From assembly GCA_947573605.1 (NCBI GenBank), contig CANPGM010000024.1:1-52710 (forward strand): a DNA stretch of 52,710 bases, read 5' to 3'. Shown one piece after another: positions 9,887 to 19,437 of this stretch (the first letter of the stretch is position 1; the number at the start of each line of letters is the position of its first letter). Below the pieces are notes generated by a model. The model did no database searches, was not told the DNA's origin, and saw nothing but the letters and a program-made list of their open reading frames with translations. Both the position numbers and the translations under genes were made by a program. The stretch comes from an uncultured Roseburia sp. GTDB lineage: Bacteria; Bacillota; Clostridia; Lachnospirales; Lachnospiraceae.

Positions 9887-9921
9887 ACGTGAAAATATGG
9901 TCAATACATTTAGAAAGATTG

Positions 9922-9950
9922 TTGACAAAAGTTTCCTCTTGTGCTATGTT
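9922..9950 (+). promoter_or_regulatory. Strong sigma-A promoter for cspA
   Basis: Consensus TTGACA (9922-9927), a 17-base spacer and TATGTT (9945-9950) put transcription start near 9957. This leaves a roughly 67-base leader ending in TAGGAGGA. Cold-shock genes often carry regulatory leaders, but this one is too short for the long E. coli-type thermosensor. Confidence 0.85.
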
Positions 9951-10023
9951 TAAACTGTTAAGTGCACAAACATAGTGCAGCATAAAAAAATGAGCAGTAT
10001 ATAGCATTAGGAGGACTTTAGTT

Positions 10024-10227
10024 ATGCAGCAGGGAACTGTAAAATGGTTTAACGCCAAAAAAGGTTACGGATTTATTTCAGACGAGCAGGGAAATGATGT
10101 ATTCGTTCATTTTTCCGCACTGAACATGGATGGCTTCAAAGAGCTCAAGGATGGCGAGAAGGTTGAATTTGAAGTGACTGAGGGAGAAAAAGGACCTCAG
10201 GCTGCAAATGTAACACGTATTGCATAG
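10024..10227 (+). CDS. cspA: Cold-shock protein (CspA family RNA chaperone)
   Basis: A 67-residue single cold-shock domain that binds single-stranded RNA/DNA and melts RNA structure. Both RNA-binding motifs are present: RNP1 as KGYGFIS and RNP2 as DVFVHFS. The start [14 protein letters not shown] and the end GPQAANV are classic. It has its own near-consensus promoter, a strong AGGAGG site at 10011 and a terminator, so it is an independently expressed, probably abundant single-gene unit. The family normally has several copies per genome, so which paralogue this is cannot be told from the window. Confidence 0.96.
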   Translation: MQQGTVKWFNAKKGYGFISDEQGNDVFVHFSALNMDGFKELKDGEKVEFEVTEGEKGPQAANVTRIA

Positions 10228-10302
10228 ATATGAAGCACAGGACGGCAGCTTGTGTGGGATGCCGTATAAATACATAAAATCCGGTAATACGAATGGAGAA
10301 AG

Positions 10303-10328
10303 AGGATGCTTTGCGGCATCCTTTTTTT
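10303..10328 (+). terminator. Rho-independent terminator after cspA
   Basis: GGATGC (10304-10309) pairs with GCATCC (10316-10321) around a TTTGCG loop, followed by seven T's. A weaker CGGCA/TGCCG hairpin lies upstream at 10243-10264. Confidence 0.85.
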
Positions 10329-10369
10329 CTGTAATTGCATTTTAGCGAAAAGTATAACGGAGGATTGCA

Positions 10370-12142
10370 ATGAAGAGACGACTGATGACGGCGTTTTTGT
10401 TATTGTGCGCGGCTTTTTTATTATCGGCCTGCACATGGGAACGGACCGAAGCAAATCAAGAGGAAGCGCTTTTACTCTGCAACCCTTTTTCAGAATGCGC
10501 GGTTTTTCTCACAAATGACGGACAGATGACCTCCGTGTCGTTTCCGGACAGGGGCGGGGATTTCTTCCGTACTTTTGTGTGCGGTACGCAAGGGATTGTT
10601 TTTTACGCGGAAGGTCAGGAGACGGCGGAAGAAAATGAGATTCGAAACAGAGTATACGCGGTGGATGCAAAAAGCGGAGAAGAAACAGTAATTGCGGCGA
10701 CAACGCGCAATATTGTGATGCTGGAGGTTTATCAGGGAAAGGTATATGTCCTGGAGTATGACTGGAGGGAAACGTCAGGGTCCGGATATACGGAGCGTGT
10801 GTTCATACCGGACGGAAACGGCGGATATATAGAGACGCAGGAAAACCAGTACCTGTACGACATTCTTTGGGAACAGGGCTTTACAATGCTGCGCGGGAGA
10901 AGGAGAGACGGAGTCGACGGATTTTACACGATTTCCTATTGTAAAAACGTACTGGGAGAAATTCTTCTGCGAAGCGAATCTACGAAAATAGATGTAGTAG
11001 CTGTATTTGATACGGAGGGCGTTTTTTCGAAAGAAATTTCTCTGGAGGAAAAATACGGTTTTCTTGCGGCGGACAGGCAGTATATTCTTTCCCGCCTGGG
11101 AGACGGCGGAACCGTTCTCTATTGCAGAGGGACAGGAGAGAGGGAACGGATGCCGGAGGAAAAGATTGATACGATTTTAACGATTTCCGAGGGGACGGTT
11201 TTTTATGCGAACAAACAGGAAGAGAAGTATGGAATAGAAAAAATAAGCGTCTATCGGTATAATATCGAAGAAAAAGAACGAAAATTACTATATAAAACGG
11301 AAAACAAACCGGGTTACGGATGGTCTTTAAAGCCCGGAATTACCGGGTTCTTTTCAAACGGCGACTTCTGTTATTTTATCGATACTGAGGACGGGGAGGC
11401 AGCCTGGTATAAACAGAACTTGAAAGAAGCAGGGACGGAAGTTCTTAAAACGGGCGCCGTCGCAAAACGATACGGATTTACGGATTACGGAACAGCAGTT
11501 TCTATAAGCGAAAAAAGAAATTGTCCTGTCTGCGGTATTGCGATGTCAAAGACTTATTTGGAGGGATTCAGACTTTGCGATGAATTTCTTTGTTCCGAGA
11601 AAATCAACCGGATTCTTTATAAAAAGCTGCAGAATTACAGGGTGTATCTGGACAATGAGACCGAAATAAGCGATAGGGAGAGAGGTCATGAAGCCATGCA
11701 TGGTATGTATAGGGAAGCCTCTCTTGTGGATGTCAGGCTTGACGACGTGCTGCTGCTGCAAAAGCGCTATCTGCAGGTGAGCTATGAAAACTATGTCTGT
11801 TGGGGCGGCGCCCACGGATTCGTCTGGAAAGATCATCTGCTGTTTGATATGACGCTCGGAGAGGAAATCTGCTTTGCAGATCTCTATCAGGGAAACGAAG
11901 CGGAATTTAAAAAGATTGCGGCGGATTATACGTTCAACAGTGTCAGGGAAAAGGGACGGGCCGCTGATCGGGATTCTGCAAAGGGATTTTATAAGAAGAT
12001 TTATCAGACGGTATCTTACGAAATGGTGTTTTTTGCGGAAAACGGAATTGTAGTCGAATTTTTGCCGAACGAGTTTGCGGAATTCGGCTACCAGTCGTAT
12101 ACGGTCGAGATTCCGTATGAAGAATTGGAACTTGCATGGTAG
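10370..12142 (+). CDS. Secreted lipoprotein with C-terminal DUF3298/RsiV-like domain
   Basis: A 590-residue protein with a lipoprotein signal peptide: basic start MKRRLM, hydrophobic core, and lipobox LLSAC with C21 as the predicted lipidated residue. The first two thirds look like a beta-propeller or YncE-like sensory region with repeated short strands, though no repeat is clear enough to count. The last roughly 170 residues (from NYRVYLDNETEISD) resemble the DUF4163/DUF3298 pair found in RsiV-type anti-sigma factors and lysozyme-binding proteins, including CWGGAHGF and IPYEEL. A Cys-rich stretch (NCPVCG, residues about 384-389) is odd for an exported protein. The ribosome site GGAGG is good. 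No sigma factor is adjacent. Confidence 0.75.
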   Translation: MKRRLMTAFLLLCAAFLLSACTWERTEANQEEALLLCNPFSECAVFLTNDGQMTSVSFPDRGGDFFRTFVCGTQGIVFYAEGQETAEENEIRNRVYAVDAKSGEETVIAATTRNIVMLEVYQGKVYVLEYDWRETSGSGYTERVFIPDGNGGYIETQENQYLYDILWEQGFTMLRGRRRDGVDGFYTISYCKNVLGEILLRSESTKIDVVAVFDTEGVFSKEISLEEKYGFLAADRQYILSRLGDGGTVLYCRGTGERERMPEEKIDTILTISEGTVFYANKQEEKYGIEKISVYRYNIEEKERKLLYKTENKPGYGWSLKPGITGFFSNGDFCYFIDTEDGEAAWYKQNLKEAGTEVLKTGAVAKRYGFTDYGTAVSISEKRNCPVCGIAMSKTYLEGFRLCDEFLCSEKINRILYKKLQNYRVYLDNETEISDRERGHEAMHGMYREASLVDVRLDDVLLLQKRYLQVSYENYVCWGGAHGFVWKDHLLFDMTLGEEICFADLYQGNEAEFKKIAADYTFNSVREKGRAADRDSAKGFYKKIYQTVSYEMVFFAENGIVVEFLPNEFAEFGYQSYTVEIPYEELELAW

Positions 12143-12205
12143 CAATTTTTGGATAATAATGGTAAAATATAACGGAAAATATGTTTCATACGTTACAGAA
12201 AGGGT

Positions 12206-15124
12206 ATGGTTATTGATATGAATCTTACAGATATAACGGCATATGAGCTGATAGAAAAAAGGCCGCTGGCCGATTTAAACTCGGAAGGACTCATTTTCCG
12301 CCATAAAAAGAGCGGAGCGAGAGTTACGGTTATTTCAAACGACGACGATAATAAGGTATTTTATATCGGTTTCCGCACGCCGCCCGCGGATTCGACGGGA
12401 GTGCCTCATATTATTGAGCACACCGTACTCTGCGGTTCGGACAAATATCCGGTGAAAGATCCGTTTGTAGAGCTTGTGAAAGGTTCTCTGAACACGTTTT
12501 TAAATGCGATGACTTATCCGGAAAAGACGATTTATCCGGTTGCAAGCTGCAACGACAGAGACTTTAAAAATCTGATGAGCGTTTACATGGATGCGGTTCT
12601 TCATCCGAATATTTATAAGCATGAGGAGATTTTTAAGCAGGAGGGATGGCATTACGAGCTGGAATCGGAAGAGGCGCCGGTTACAATTAACGGTGTAGTC
12701 TATAATGAGATGAAAGGGGCGTTTTCTTCTGCGGACGACGTATTGAACCGCCAGATTTTAAATTCGCTGTTTCCCGATACCTGCTATGCGAACGAGTCGG
12801 GCGGCGACCCGCTTCATATTCCGGAGTTAAGTTATGAGGAATATCTGGATTTTCACCGCAGATATTATCATCCGTGCAATTCCTATATCTATCTGTACGG
12901 AAATATGGACGTGGCGGAGCGGCTTTGTTGGATGGATAGGGAATATTTAAGCCATTATGAAAAAATAGATCTGGATTCCGAAATCGGTATTCAGGAAAGT
13001 TTTTCGCATACGGCGGAGGTCTGGAAGAAATATCCGATTTCTTCGTCGGAATCGGAGGAGAACAATACCTATCTTTCTTATAATAAAGTAGTCGGGACGG
13101 CGCTCGACAAAGAACTATACAAGGCGTTTGATGTATTGGATTATGCGCTGGTCAGCGCGCCGGGCGCGCCGCTGAAGCAGGCGTTAATCGACGCGGGAAT
13201 CGGAAGCGAAATTACCGGGGGCTATGACAGCGGCATTAAACAACCTGTCTTTTCCGTTATTGCAAAGAATGCCAATTCCTCTGACAAAGAACGTTTTCTG
13301 CAGATTATTACGGAGACGTTGGAAGGACTTGTAAAAGACGGGCTGAATAAGAAATCTCTGCTTGCAGGTATTAACAGCGCGGAGTTCCGTTTCCGCGAAG
13401 CTGATTTCGGTCATTATCCAAAGGGACTTTTGTACGGGCTGCAGTGTCTTGACAGTTGGATTTACGACGATGAGAGACCTTTCCTCCACTTAGAAGCGAT
13501 TGAAACTTACCGTTATCTAAAGGAGCAGGTAAATACGGATTATTTTGAACGGCTGATACAGACTTATCTATTGGATAATCCGCATGCATCCGTCGTCATT
13601 GTCGAGCCGGAGAAAGGCTTAAACGCAAGGACGGAAGAAGAGCTTAAAAAACGTCTTGCCGCGTTTAAAGAGCGGCTTTCCGAAGAGGAAATACGCCAGT
13701 TAATCGCGGATACGGCGCATTTAAAAGCGTATCAGGAGGAGCCTTCATCGAAAGAAGACCTGGAAAAAATTCCGATGCTGACAAGAGAGGACATGAAAAA
13801 GGAGGCGCTGCCGCTTAGCAATGAGGAGCAGGTTTTTGACGGTATAAAAATCATTCATCATAATTATTATTCCAACGGAATCGCTTATCTTTCGCTGCTT
13901 TTTGATATCAAAGACATTGCGGAGGCGGATATTCCGTATCTTGGCATTTTAAAGTCCGTACTGGGCTATGTCGATACGGAAACCTATAGCTATGCGGATT
14001 TTGCAAATGAAGTAAATATTCACACCGGCGGAGTCGGAAGCGGGCTCGGCATATATCCGGGCATCCGGGATGCGGAAAGTCTTGAAGCCAGGTTTGTTGT
14101 CCGCGCCAAGTGTTTATATGACAAAATTCCTCAGGCTGTCACGCTTTTAGAGGAAATGATTTTTACCTCTAAGCTGACGGATGAAAAGAGGCTTTACGAA
14201 ATTCTGGCGGAATTAAAGTCGAGACTGCAAATGTCGATTAGCGAGGGCGGACATCTGACCGCCGTGACAAGGGCAATGTCCTATTTTTCAAAAAATGCGG
14301 TTTACGGGGACAGTATCGCGTTTTACCAGACGGTTGACGATTTGGAGTCGCATTTTGAGGAAAGGAAGGAAATGCTCGTTCAGACGTTAAGCCGCCTGAT
14401 CGGGCAGATTTTTACAACAGAAAAGCTCATGGTCGGCGTTACCTGCGACGAGGAGGGATATCGCCGTCTGCTGCCGGAACTTTCCGGATTAAAGAAAAAG
14501 CTTTCCCGTGGGACGTCTTCGGGAGCGGCCGAATTTACCCTGAAAAAGAAGAATGAAGGTTTTATGGACGCTTCACAGGTACAGTATGTTGCGAGAGCCG
14601 GGAACTTCCGTGCGCACGGCTACGATTACCACGGCGCGCTTCGGATTTTAAAAGTTATTATGGGTTATGATTATCTTTGGGTGAACATTCGCGTCAAAGG
14701 CGGGGCATACGGCTGTATGAACGGTTATTCGAGGAACGGAGATACTTACTTTGTTTCTTATCGGGATCCGAATCTGAAAAAAACAAATGAAGTTTATGAC
14801 GGCATACCGGACTATCTTGCGGGCTTTACGGCAGATGAACGTGAAATGACGAAATATATCATCGGGACGATAGCGGGGATGGACACGCCGTTAAATCCGT
14901 ATGCGAAGGGAGAACGCTCCATGTCGGCGTACTTGCAGAAGATGACGTTTCAGGATATTCAAAAGGAGCGCGACGAGGTGATCGGCGCGACGCAGGAGGA
15001 TATCCGCGGTTTAAAAGATTTGGTTAAAGCCGTGTTGTCGGATCAAAATCTCTGTGTAATCGGAAACGAAGAGACACTCAAAAAGGAAAAAGAACTGTTC
15101 CTTGAATTGAAAAATATATATTAA
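12206..15124 (+). CDS. M16C-family zinc metallopeptidase (presequence-protease type)
   Basis: A 972-residue insulinase-superfamily peptidase of the PreP/Cym1 type, two M16 halves in one chain forming a clamshell that degrades peptides. The inverted zinc motif HxxEH is in HIIEHTVLCGSDKYPVKDP, with the downstream glutamate in VVYNEMKGAFSSADD. The second half holds the Arg/Tyr substrate site region, RVKGGAYGCMNGY. Length fits the family. No signal peptide is evident, so it is probably cytoplasmic. The start is uncertain: ATG 12206 has AAAGGG too close, while ATG 12218 gives the usual MNLTD start but sits far from it. It immediately precedes era (15 bases). Confidence 0.9.
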   Translation: MVIDMNLTDITAYELIEKRPLADLNSEGLIFRHKKSGARVTVISNDDDNKVFYIGFRTPPADSTGVPHIIEHTVLCGSDKYPVKDPFVELVKGSLNTFLNAMTYPEKTIYPVASCNDRDFKNLMSVYMDAVLHPNIYKHEEIFKQEGWHYELESEEAPVTINGVVYNEMKGAFSSADDVLNRQILNSLFPDTCYANESGGDPLHIPELSYEEYLDFHRRYYHPCNSYIYLYGNMDVAERLCWMDREYLSHYEKIDLDSEIGIQESFSHTAEVWKKYPISSSESEENNTYLSYNKVVGTALDKELYKAFDVLDYALVSAPGAPLKQALIDAGIGSEITGGYDSGIKQPVFSVIAKNANSSDKERFLQIITETLEGLVKDGLNKKSLLAGINSAEFRFREADFGHYPKGLLYGLQCLDSWIYDDERPFLHLEAIETYRYLKEQVNTDYFERLIQTYLLDNPHASVVIVEPEKGLNARTEEELKKRLAAFKERLSEEEIRQLIADTAHLKAYQEEPSSKEDLEKIPMLTREDMKKEALPLSNEEQVFDGIKIIHHNYYSNGIAYLSLLFDIKDIAEADIPYLGILKSVLGYVDTETYSYADFANEVNIHTGGVGSGLGIYPGIRDAESLEARFVVRAKCLYDKIPQAVTLLEEMIFTSKLTDEKRLYEILAELKSRLQMSISEGGHLTAVTRAMSYFSKNAVYGDSIAFYQTVDDLESHFEERKEMLVQTLSRLIGQIFTTEKLMVGVTCDEEGYRRLLPELSGLKKKLSRGTSSGAAEFTLKKKNEGFMDASQVQYVARAGNFRAHGYDYHGALRILKVIMGYDYLWVNIRVKGGAYGCMNGYSRNGDTYFVSYRDPNLKKTNEVYDGIPDYLAGFTADEREMTKYIIGTIAGMDTPLNPYAKGERSMSAYLQKMTFQDIQKERDEVIGATQEDIRGLKDLVKAVLSDQNLCVIGNEETLKKEKELFLELKNIY

Positions 15125-15139
15125 AGGACGTACCGATAT

Positions 15140-16048
15140 ATGAAAGAAAATTTTAAATCAGGATTTGTCACGATTGTAGGAAGGCCGAATGTGGGGAAGT
15201 CTACGCTGATGAATCATCTGATCGGACAAAAGATTGCAATTACTTCGAAAAAACCGCAGACGACAAGGAACCGGATACAGACGGTATACACGGACCCGGA
15301 GCGGGGACAGATTGTCTTTTTGGATACGCCGGGCATTCATCAGGCAAAAAACAAGCTGGGAGAGTATATGGTAAACGCAGCGGAGCATACGTTTGGTGAG
15401 GTCGACGTAATTCTCTGGCTGGTAGAACCGACTACTTTTATCGGAGCCGGCGAGCGGCACATTATTTCTCAGCTTACAAAAGTAAAAATACCCGTGCTTT
15501 TGATTATCAATAAAACGGATACGGTTTTGAAGGAAAAGGTGGCGGAAGCAATCGAAACCTATCGAAAAGTGTACGATTTTGCGGAAATTATTCCGGTTTC
15601 CGCGCTGCGGGAGAAAAACCTGGAAGCGGTGATAGATATGATTTATAAATATCTGCCGTATGGGCCGCAGTTTTATGACGAGGAGACGGTGACGGATCAG
15701 CCGGAGCGCGCGATCGTAGCGGAATTAATCAGAGAAAAGGCGCTTCACGCGTTAGATGAAGAGATTCCGCACGGAATTGCCGTTTGCATTGACCAAATGA
15801 AGCAGCGTAAGGGAAAGGAATTTTTCGATATTGATGCGACGATTGTATGTGAACGCGATTCCCACAAGGGAATCATAATCGGCAAAGGCGGCGCTATGCT
15901 GAAAAAAATCGGCACCAACGCCCGTTTTGAGATTGAACGTCTTTTGGAAGCAAAGGTCAATCTAAAGCTTTGGGTCAGGGTTAAAAAGGACTGGCGCGAC
16001 AGCGAGTTTTTAATGAAAAATTTCGGATACAATAAAGACGAATTATAA
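15140..16048 (+). CDS. era: Ribosome-assembly GTPase Era
   Basis: A 302-residue GTPase that binds the 3' end of 16S rRNA and guides 30S maturation. G1 is GRPNVGKST (residues 14-22). A TTRNR switch region, G3 DTPG and G4 NKTD follow. The C-terminal KH domain carries the GIIIGKGGAMLKKIG loop and ends MKNFGYNKDEL. Length is exactly as expected. In Firmicutes era is typically followed by yqzL and recO, as here. Confidence 0.97.
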   Translation: MKENFKSGFVTIVGRPNVGKSTLMNHLIGQKIAITSKKPQTTRNRIQTVYTDPERGQIVFLDTPGIHQAKNKLGEYMVNAAEHTFGEVDVILWLVEPTTFIGAGERHIISQLTKVKIPVLLIINKTDTVLKEKVAEAIETYRKVYDFAEIIPVSALREKNLEAVIDMIYKYLPYGPQFYDEETVTDQPERAIVAELIREKALHALDEEIPHGIAVCIDQMKQRKGKEFFDIDATIVCERDSHKGIIIGKGGAMLKKIGTNARFEIERLLEAKVNLKLWVRVKKDWRDSEFLMKNFGYNKDEL

Positions 16049-16128
16049 TTGGCAATTTTTTTACAGTATACCGGCTTTCTCTTAAGGACATCCTAAATTC
16101 AGATAAAGCAGGAACGGAGGAAGAACGA

Positions 16129-16284
16129 ATGGAGGAAGCCTGGAAAAATTTTGCCGCGACAGGAAAAGTAAACGATTATTTAAGATTTTGCGAAGAGAGA
16201 GAAAAACGGGAAACAGAGCCGGATGGGAACAAACCTGATAGTGACGGGGATGGTTTTGAATGCCATGCCGATTGGAGATTATGA
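16129..16284 (+). CDS. yqzL: YqzL-like small protein overlapping recO
   Basis: A 51-residue ORF, below the size of most gene calls. It has a strong ribosome site, GGAGGAAG (16117-16124), five bases before ATG 16129. The N-terminal half, W-K-N-F-A-A-T-G-K-V-N-D-Y-L-R-F, has the pattern of YqzL (W-x-x-F-x-x-T-G-x-x-x-x-Y-L-x-F), a small protein encoded between era and recO in Bacillus and Clostridia. The last roughly 20 residues overlap the recO start in another frame by 62 bases and look unconstrained. Function is unknown. The position and motif support a real gene. Confidence 0.72.
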   Translation: MEEAWKNFAATGKVNDYLRFCEEREKRETEPDGNKPDSDGDGFECHADWRL

Positions 16285-16984
16285 CAAAAGAATAACGCTG
16301 TTGACAAAAGAAAGAGGAAGGATTACGGCTTTTGCGAGGGGCGCGAGGCGGCCGAACGGCCAGCTTCTGGCTGCGGCCAGTCCTTTTTCTTTCGGTGAAT
16401 TTGAACTGTTTGAGGGACGGAGTACATATACCGCGGTAAAGGCTACGATCAGCAATTATTTCCGGGAACTTTCGGAGGATTTGGACGCGGCCTGGTACGG
16501 ATTTTACTTCCTGGAATTTGCAGACTATTTTTGCCAGGAGAACAATGACGAAAGAGAAATGTTAAAGCTGTTGTATCAGTCGCTTCGCGCGTTAATCAGC
16601 GAACGTTTCAGCAACAGACTGGTGCGGATTGTATTTGAGTTAAAGGCGCTTTCTATAAACGGGATGGCGCCGTATGTTTTTTCCTGCCTGGGGTGCAAAA
16701 AAAAGCAGCCGCTCGTTGGTTTTTCGGTACGGCGGGGCGGGGCGTTCTGCGAAGCTTGTCAGAAAAATGCGGCAGGGTGCGAATCGATCGATGCGGACAC
16801 GCTTTATACGATGCAGTATGTTATTTCTTCTCCGGTGGAAAAACTTTACTCTTTTACGGTTTCGGAGTGCGTGTTAAGCCGGCTGGAACGTCTGATGCGG
16901 GAGTACAAAGCCGCTTATGTCAATCATTCCTTTAAATCTGCAAAAGTTTTGGAAGAGACGGAGCCGGATTCTTTTTTTTGTTGA
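16223..16984 (+). CDS. recO: DNA repair and recombination mediator RecO
   Basis: A 253-residue RecO that anneals single strands and, with RecR, loads RecA onto SSB-coated DNA. The N-terminal OB fold starts VTGMVLNAMPIGDYDKRITLLTKERG, and the helical domain contains the zinc-binding cysteines CLGC and CEAC (about residues 155-179). ATG 16223 lies inside yqzL and gives the usual length. ATG 16250 is a shorter alternative with a better purine run. The stop codon overlaps the next gene's -35 element. Confidence 0.93.
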   Translation: MGTNLIVTGMVLNAMPIGDYDKRITLLTKERGRITAFARGARRPNGQLLAAASPFSFGEFELFEGRSTYTAVKATISNYFRELSEDLDAAWYGFYFLEFADYFCQENNDEREMLKLLYQSLRALISERFSNRLVRIVFELKALSINGMAPYVFSCLGCKKKQPLVGFSVRRGGAFCEACQKNAAGCESIDADTLYTMQYVISSPVEKLYSFTVSECVLSRLERLMREYKAAYVNHSFKSAKVLEETEPDSFFC

Positions 16985-17009
16985 AAAATGAACATTAAAA
17001 TAGTATAAT
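16981..17009 (+). promoter_or_regulatory. Sigma-A promoter overlapping the recO stop
   Basis: TTGAAA (16981-16986), a 17-base spacer and a perfect TATAAT (17004-17009) predict a start near 17016, 50 bases before the lipoprotein gene. Confidence 0.8.
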
Positions 17010-17066
17010 AGCATGAGTTGACGTTTATGGACTGGCAAAAGTAATTGTAAGAATGGAGACTGGATT

Positions 17067-17687
17067 ATGAAAAAAGTAATAAGAATCATTCCTGTAATGC
17101 TGGCGTTATGTGCATTGTTGTCCGGGTGCGGCGTATCTTTTGATGCGGAGGATAATACGGTATACATTGACAAAAAGGGTCGGGTGTATTCTGTCGATGT
17201 GGAAACGGTAAGCGAAAGCTATTATGACGGGAATGAGATGGAAGAGGAAATTCGTGCCACCGTTGCCGATTACAATGAAGAAAACGGAAAAAATGCGGTA
17301 AAGGTACTGGATCTTGTCATTGAGGACGGTGTGGGGCGGCTTAAAATGCAGTACGCTTCTGCAGAGGATTATACAAAACTGATCGGAACCGAACTTTATG
17401 ACGGAAGTATCGTAAAAGCGCTGGCGGCCGGTTATAATTTCGATGTGGAATTTTACCGTGTAGAGAACGGACAGATTACCGGTTCTGCAGGAAAGCAGGA
17501 TGTGCTTAACGAAGATGATTTAAAGGTTGCCGTCATCCGGGCGAATCTCAATGTACAGATAGACGGCAGTATTGTATTTGTATCAAGCGGTAATGTGACG
17601 CTGACCGGAAATAACACGGTTTCTATCCGGGATGAAGAGGCTGCTCCCGGAGAAGCGAACGATATTACGTATATTGTATACAAATAA
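17067..17687 (+). CDS. Lipoprotein of unknown function
   Basis: A 206-residue exported lipoprotein. A basic start and a hydrophobic core lead to lipobox LLSGC with C21 as the attachment cysteine, followed by an acidic mature domain with alternating beta-type segments. I do not recognise the family. The repeated pattern of short strands (VRANLNVQIDG style) suggests a beta-rich extracytoplasmic domain rather than an enzyme; no catalytic motif is apparent. It has its own strong promoter and a good GAATGGAGA ribosome site, and lies between recO and glyS. There is no sign of transfer or damage. Confidence 0.8.
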   Translation: MKKVIRIIPVMLALCALLSGCGVSFDAEDNTVYIDKKGRVYSVDVETVSESYYDGNEMEEEIRATVADYNEENGKNAVKVLDLVIEDGVGRLKMQYASAEDYTKLIGTELYDGSIVKALAAGYNFDVEFYRVENGQITGSAGKQDVLNEDDLKVAVIRANLNVQIDGSIVFVSSGNVTLTGNNTVSIRDEEAAPGEANDITYIVYK

Positions 17688-17761
17688 ACGGATCTCTGTT
17701 ACATATCAGACGGCAGGAGGATTTCTGCTGTCATTAAGAAAAGAATGTGAGGAATAAAGCG

Positions 17762-19159
17762 ATGGAAAAGACAATGGAAAAGATTGTGGCGCTGGCAAAA
17801 TCAAGAGGTTTTGTATATCCCGGTTCGGATATTTACGGCGGTCTTGCAAATACCTGGGATTACGGTAACCTGGGTGTCGAGCTGAAGAATAACGTTAAAA
17901 AAGCATGGTGGAAAAAGTTCGTTCAGGAAAATCCATACAATGTAGGCGTAGACTGCGCAATTTTAATGAACCCGCAGACCTGGATCGCTTCCGGACATCT
18001 TGGGGGCTTTTCCGATCCGCTGATGGATTGTAAGGAATGTCATGAACGTTTCCGGGCCGACAAACTGATTGAAGATTTTGCGGCGGAAAAGCAGATGGAA
18101 CTGGAAGGTTCGGTGGACGGCTGGTCACAGGAAGAGATGAAACGTTTTATTGACGAAAACGGCGTTTGCTGTCCGACTTGCGGAAAGCATAATTTTACGG
18201 ATATCCGTCAGTTTAACCTGATGTTTAAGACATTCCAGGGAGTGACGGAGGATGCTAAAAATACCGTATATCTAAGACCGGAAACGGCGCAGGGTATTTT
18301 CGTAAACTTTAAAAACGTACAGCGTACCTCCCGGAAAAAAATTCCGTTCGGTATTGCACAGATCGGGAAGTCTTTCCGTAACGAGATTACACCAGGTAAT
18401 TTTACCTTCCGTACGCGTGAATTTGAACAGATGGAACTGGAATTTTTCTGCGAGCCGGATACAGATCTTGATTGGTTCCGCTACTGGAGAGGCTTTTGCA
18501 GAGACTGGCTGTTAAGTCTTGGCATGAAGGAGGAAGAGATGCGTCTGCGCGACCATTCCCCAGAAGAATTGAGCTTTTACAGTAAGGGAACGACTGATAT
18601 TGAATTTTTATTTCCATTCGGATGGGGAGAACTCTGGGGGATCGCAGACAGAACCGATTACGACCTGACGCAGCATCAGAATACGTCGGGACAGGATCTT
18701 ACTTATTTTGACGACGAGAAAAACGAACGCTATGTGCCGTATGTAATTGAACCTTCTCTCGGCGCCGATCGTGTCGTTCTTGCCTTTTTATGCGCTGCGT
18801 ATGACGAAGAAAACATCGGAACGGATGAAGCCCCCGATATGAGAACGGTTCTGCATTTTCATCCGTCGCTCGCTCCGGTAAAAATCGGCGTGCTGCCGCT
18901 GTCAAAGAAGTTAAACGAAGGCGCAGAGAAAGTCTATGCACAGCTTGTAAAACATTATAACTGCGAGTTTGACGACAGAGGAAATATCGGAAAGCGCTAC
19001 AGGAGGCAGGATGAAATCGGAACGCCGTTTTGCGTGACGTATGATTTTGAATCGGAGAACGACGGAGCCGTTACCGTGCGTGATCGTGATACGATGGAGC
19101 AGGAGCGTATCAAAATAGAGGAGCTGGACGCTTATTTTGCAAGGAAGTTTGAGTTTTAG
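17762..19159 (+). CDS. glyS: Glycyl-tRNA synthetase, homodimeric type
   Basis: A 465-residue class II synthetase of the single-chain (alpha2) type rather than the bacterial alpha2-beta2 GlyQS. It opens with [21 protein letters not shown]. Motif 2 contains [25 protein letters not shown], with motif 3 near EPSLGADR. The C-terminal anticodon-binding domain starts around VKIGVLPLS, and an internal CKEC...CPTC zinc-like insertion is visible. ATG 17762 is chosen because TGAGGA precedes it by eight bases; GTG 17747 would add five residues. A hairpin at 17709-17732 precedes the gene but has no U tail, and no T-box is seen. Confidence 0.95.
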   Translation: MEKTMEKIVALAKSRGFVYPGSDIYGGLANTWDYGNLGVELKNNVKKAWWKKFVQENPYNVGVDCAILMNPQTWIASGHLGGFSDPLMDCKECHERFRADKLIEDFAAEKQMELEGSVDGWSQEEMKRFIDENGVCCPTCGKHNFTDIRQFNLMFKTFQGVTEDAKNTVYLRPETAQGIFVNFKNVQRTSRKKIPFGIAQIGKSFRNEITPGNFTFRTREFEQMELEFFCEPDTDLDWFRYWRGFCRDWLLSLGMKEEEMRLRDHSPEELSFYSKGTTDIEFLFPFGWGELWGIADRTDYDLTQHQNTSGQDLTYFDDEKNERYVPYVIEPSLGADRVVLAFLCAAYDEENIGTDEAPDMRTVLHFHPSLAPVKIGVLPLSKKLNEGAEKVYAQLVKHYNCEFDDRGNIGKRYRRQDEIGTPFCVTYDFESENDGAVTVRDRDTMEQERIKIEELDAYFARKFEF

Positions 19160-19256
19160 CAATAAGAGATCTTTTAATAAAATAGACAAAATCAATTAAC
19201 ATATTTTGGCAAGTTTTGCCCGTACTAAAGTCCCACAATTAAAAAGCAAGAGCTTG

Positions 19257-19293
19257 AAACCGTGAAAATGCATAAAGTTTTCACGGTTTTTTC
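19257..19293 (+). terminator. Rho-independent terminator after glyS
   Basis: AAACCGTGAAAA (19257-19268) pairs perfectly with TTTTCACGGTTT, followed by further T's. It separates glyS from the amylopullulanase promoter. The 19160-19256 stretch holds only a weak GGCAA/TTGCC hairpin. Confidence 0.85.
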
Positions 19294-19307
19294 TATTTAA
19301 GTCACAA

Positions 19308-19336
19308 TTGCCTGAAACATTGGAACATAATATAAT
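19308..19336 (+). promoter_or_regulatory. Sigma-A promoter of the amylopullulanase gene
   Basis: TTGCCT (19308-19313), a 17-base spacer and TATAAT (19331-19336) predict a start near 19343 with a roughly 95-base leader. I could not identify a convincing catabolite-response (cre) site. Confidence 0.7.
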
Positions 19337-19437
19337 GAAGTTACGAAAAAAAGCGAAAATAATTTGCCGAAAGCCGTTTCTTAATAAGGGAGACGGAATC
19401 ACACAGCATTATTTTTGCAGGAAAGGAAGAGAGAAGA

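Noticed and set aside
12130-12175. A promoter for the M16C peptidase gene (TGGTAAAAT or TATAAC as -10).
   Set aside because: An extended -10-like sequence is present but no acceptable -35 lies at 16-18 bases, so I do not list it.
16049-16080. A terminator after era (T-run near 16057-16062).
   Set aside because: The T-run has no stable hairpin in front of it.
17688-17761. T-box leader before glyS, or before alaS at 37998-38199.
   Set aside because: No AGGGTGGNACCGCG element is found. The glyS gap is too short and the alaS leader carries a small ORF instead.
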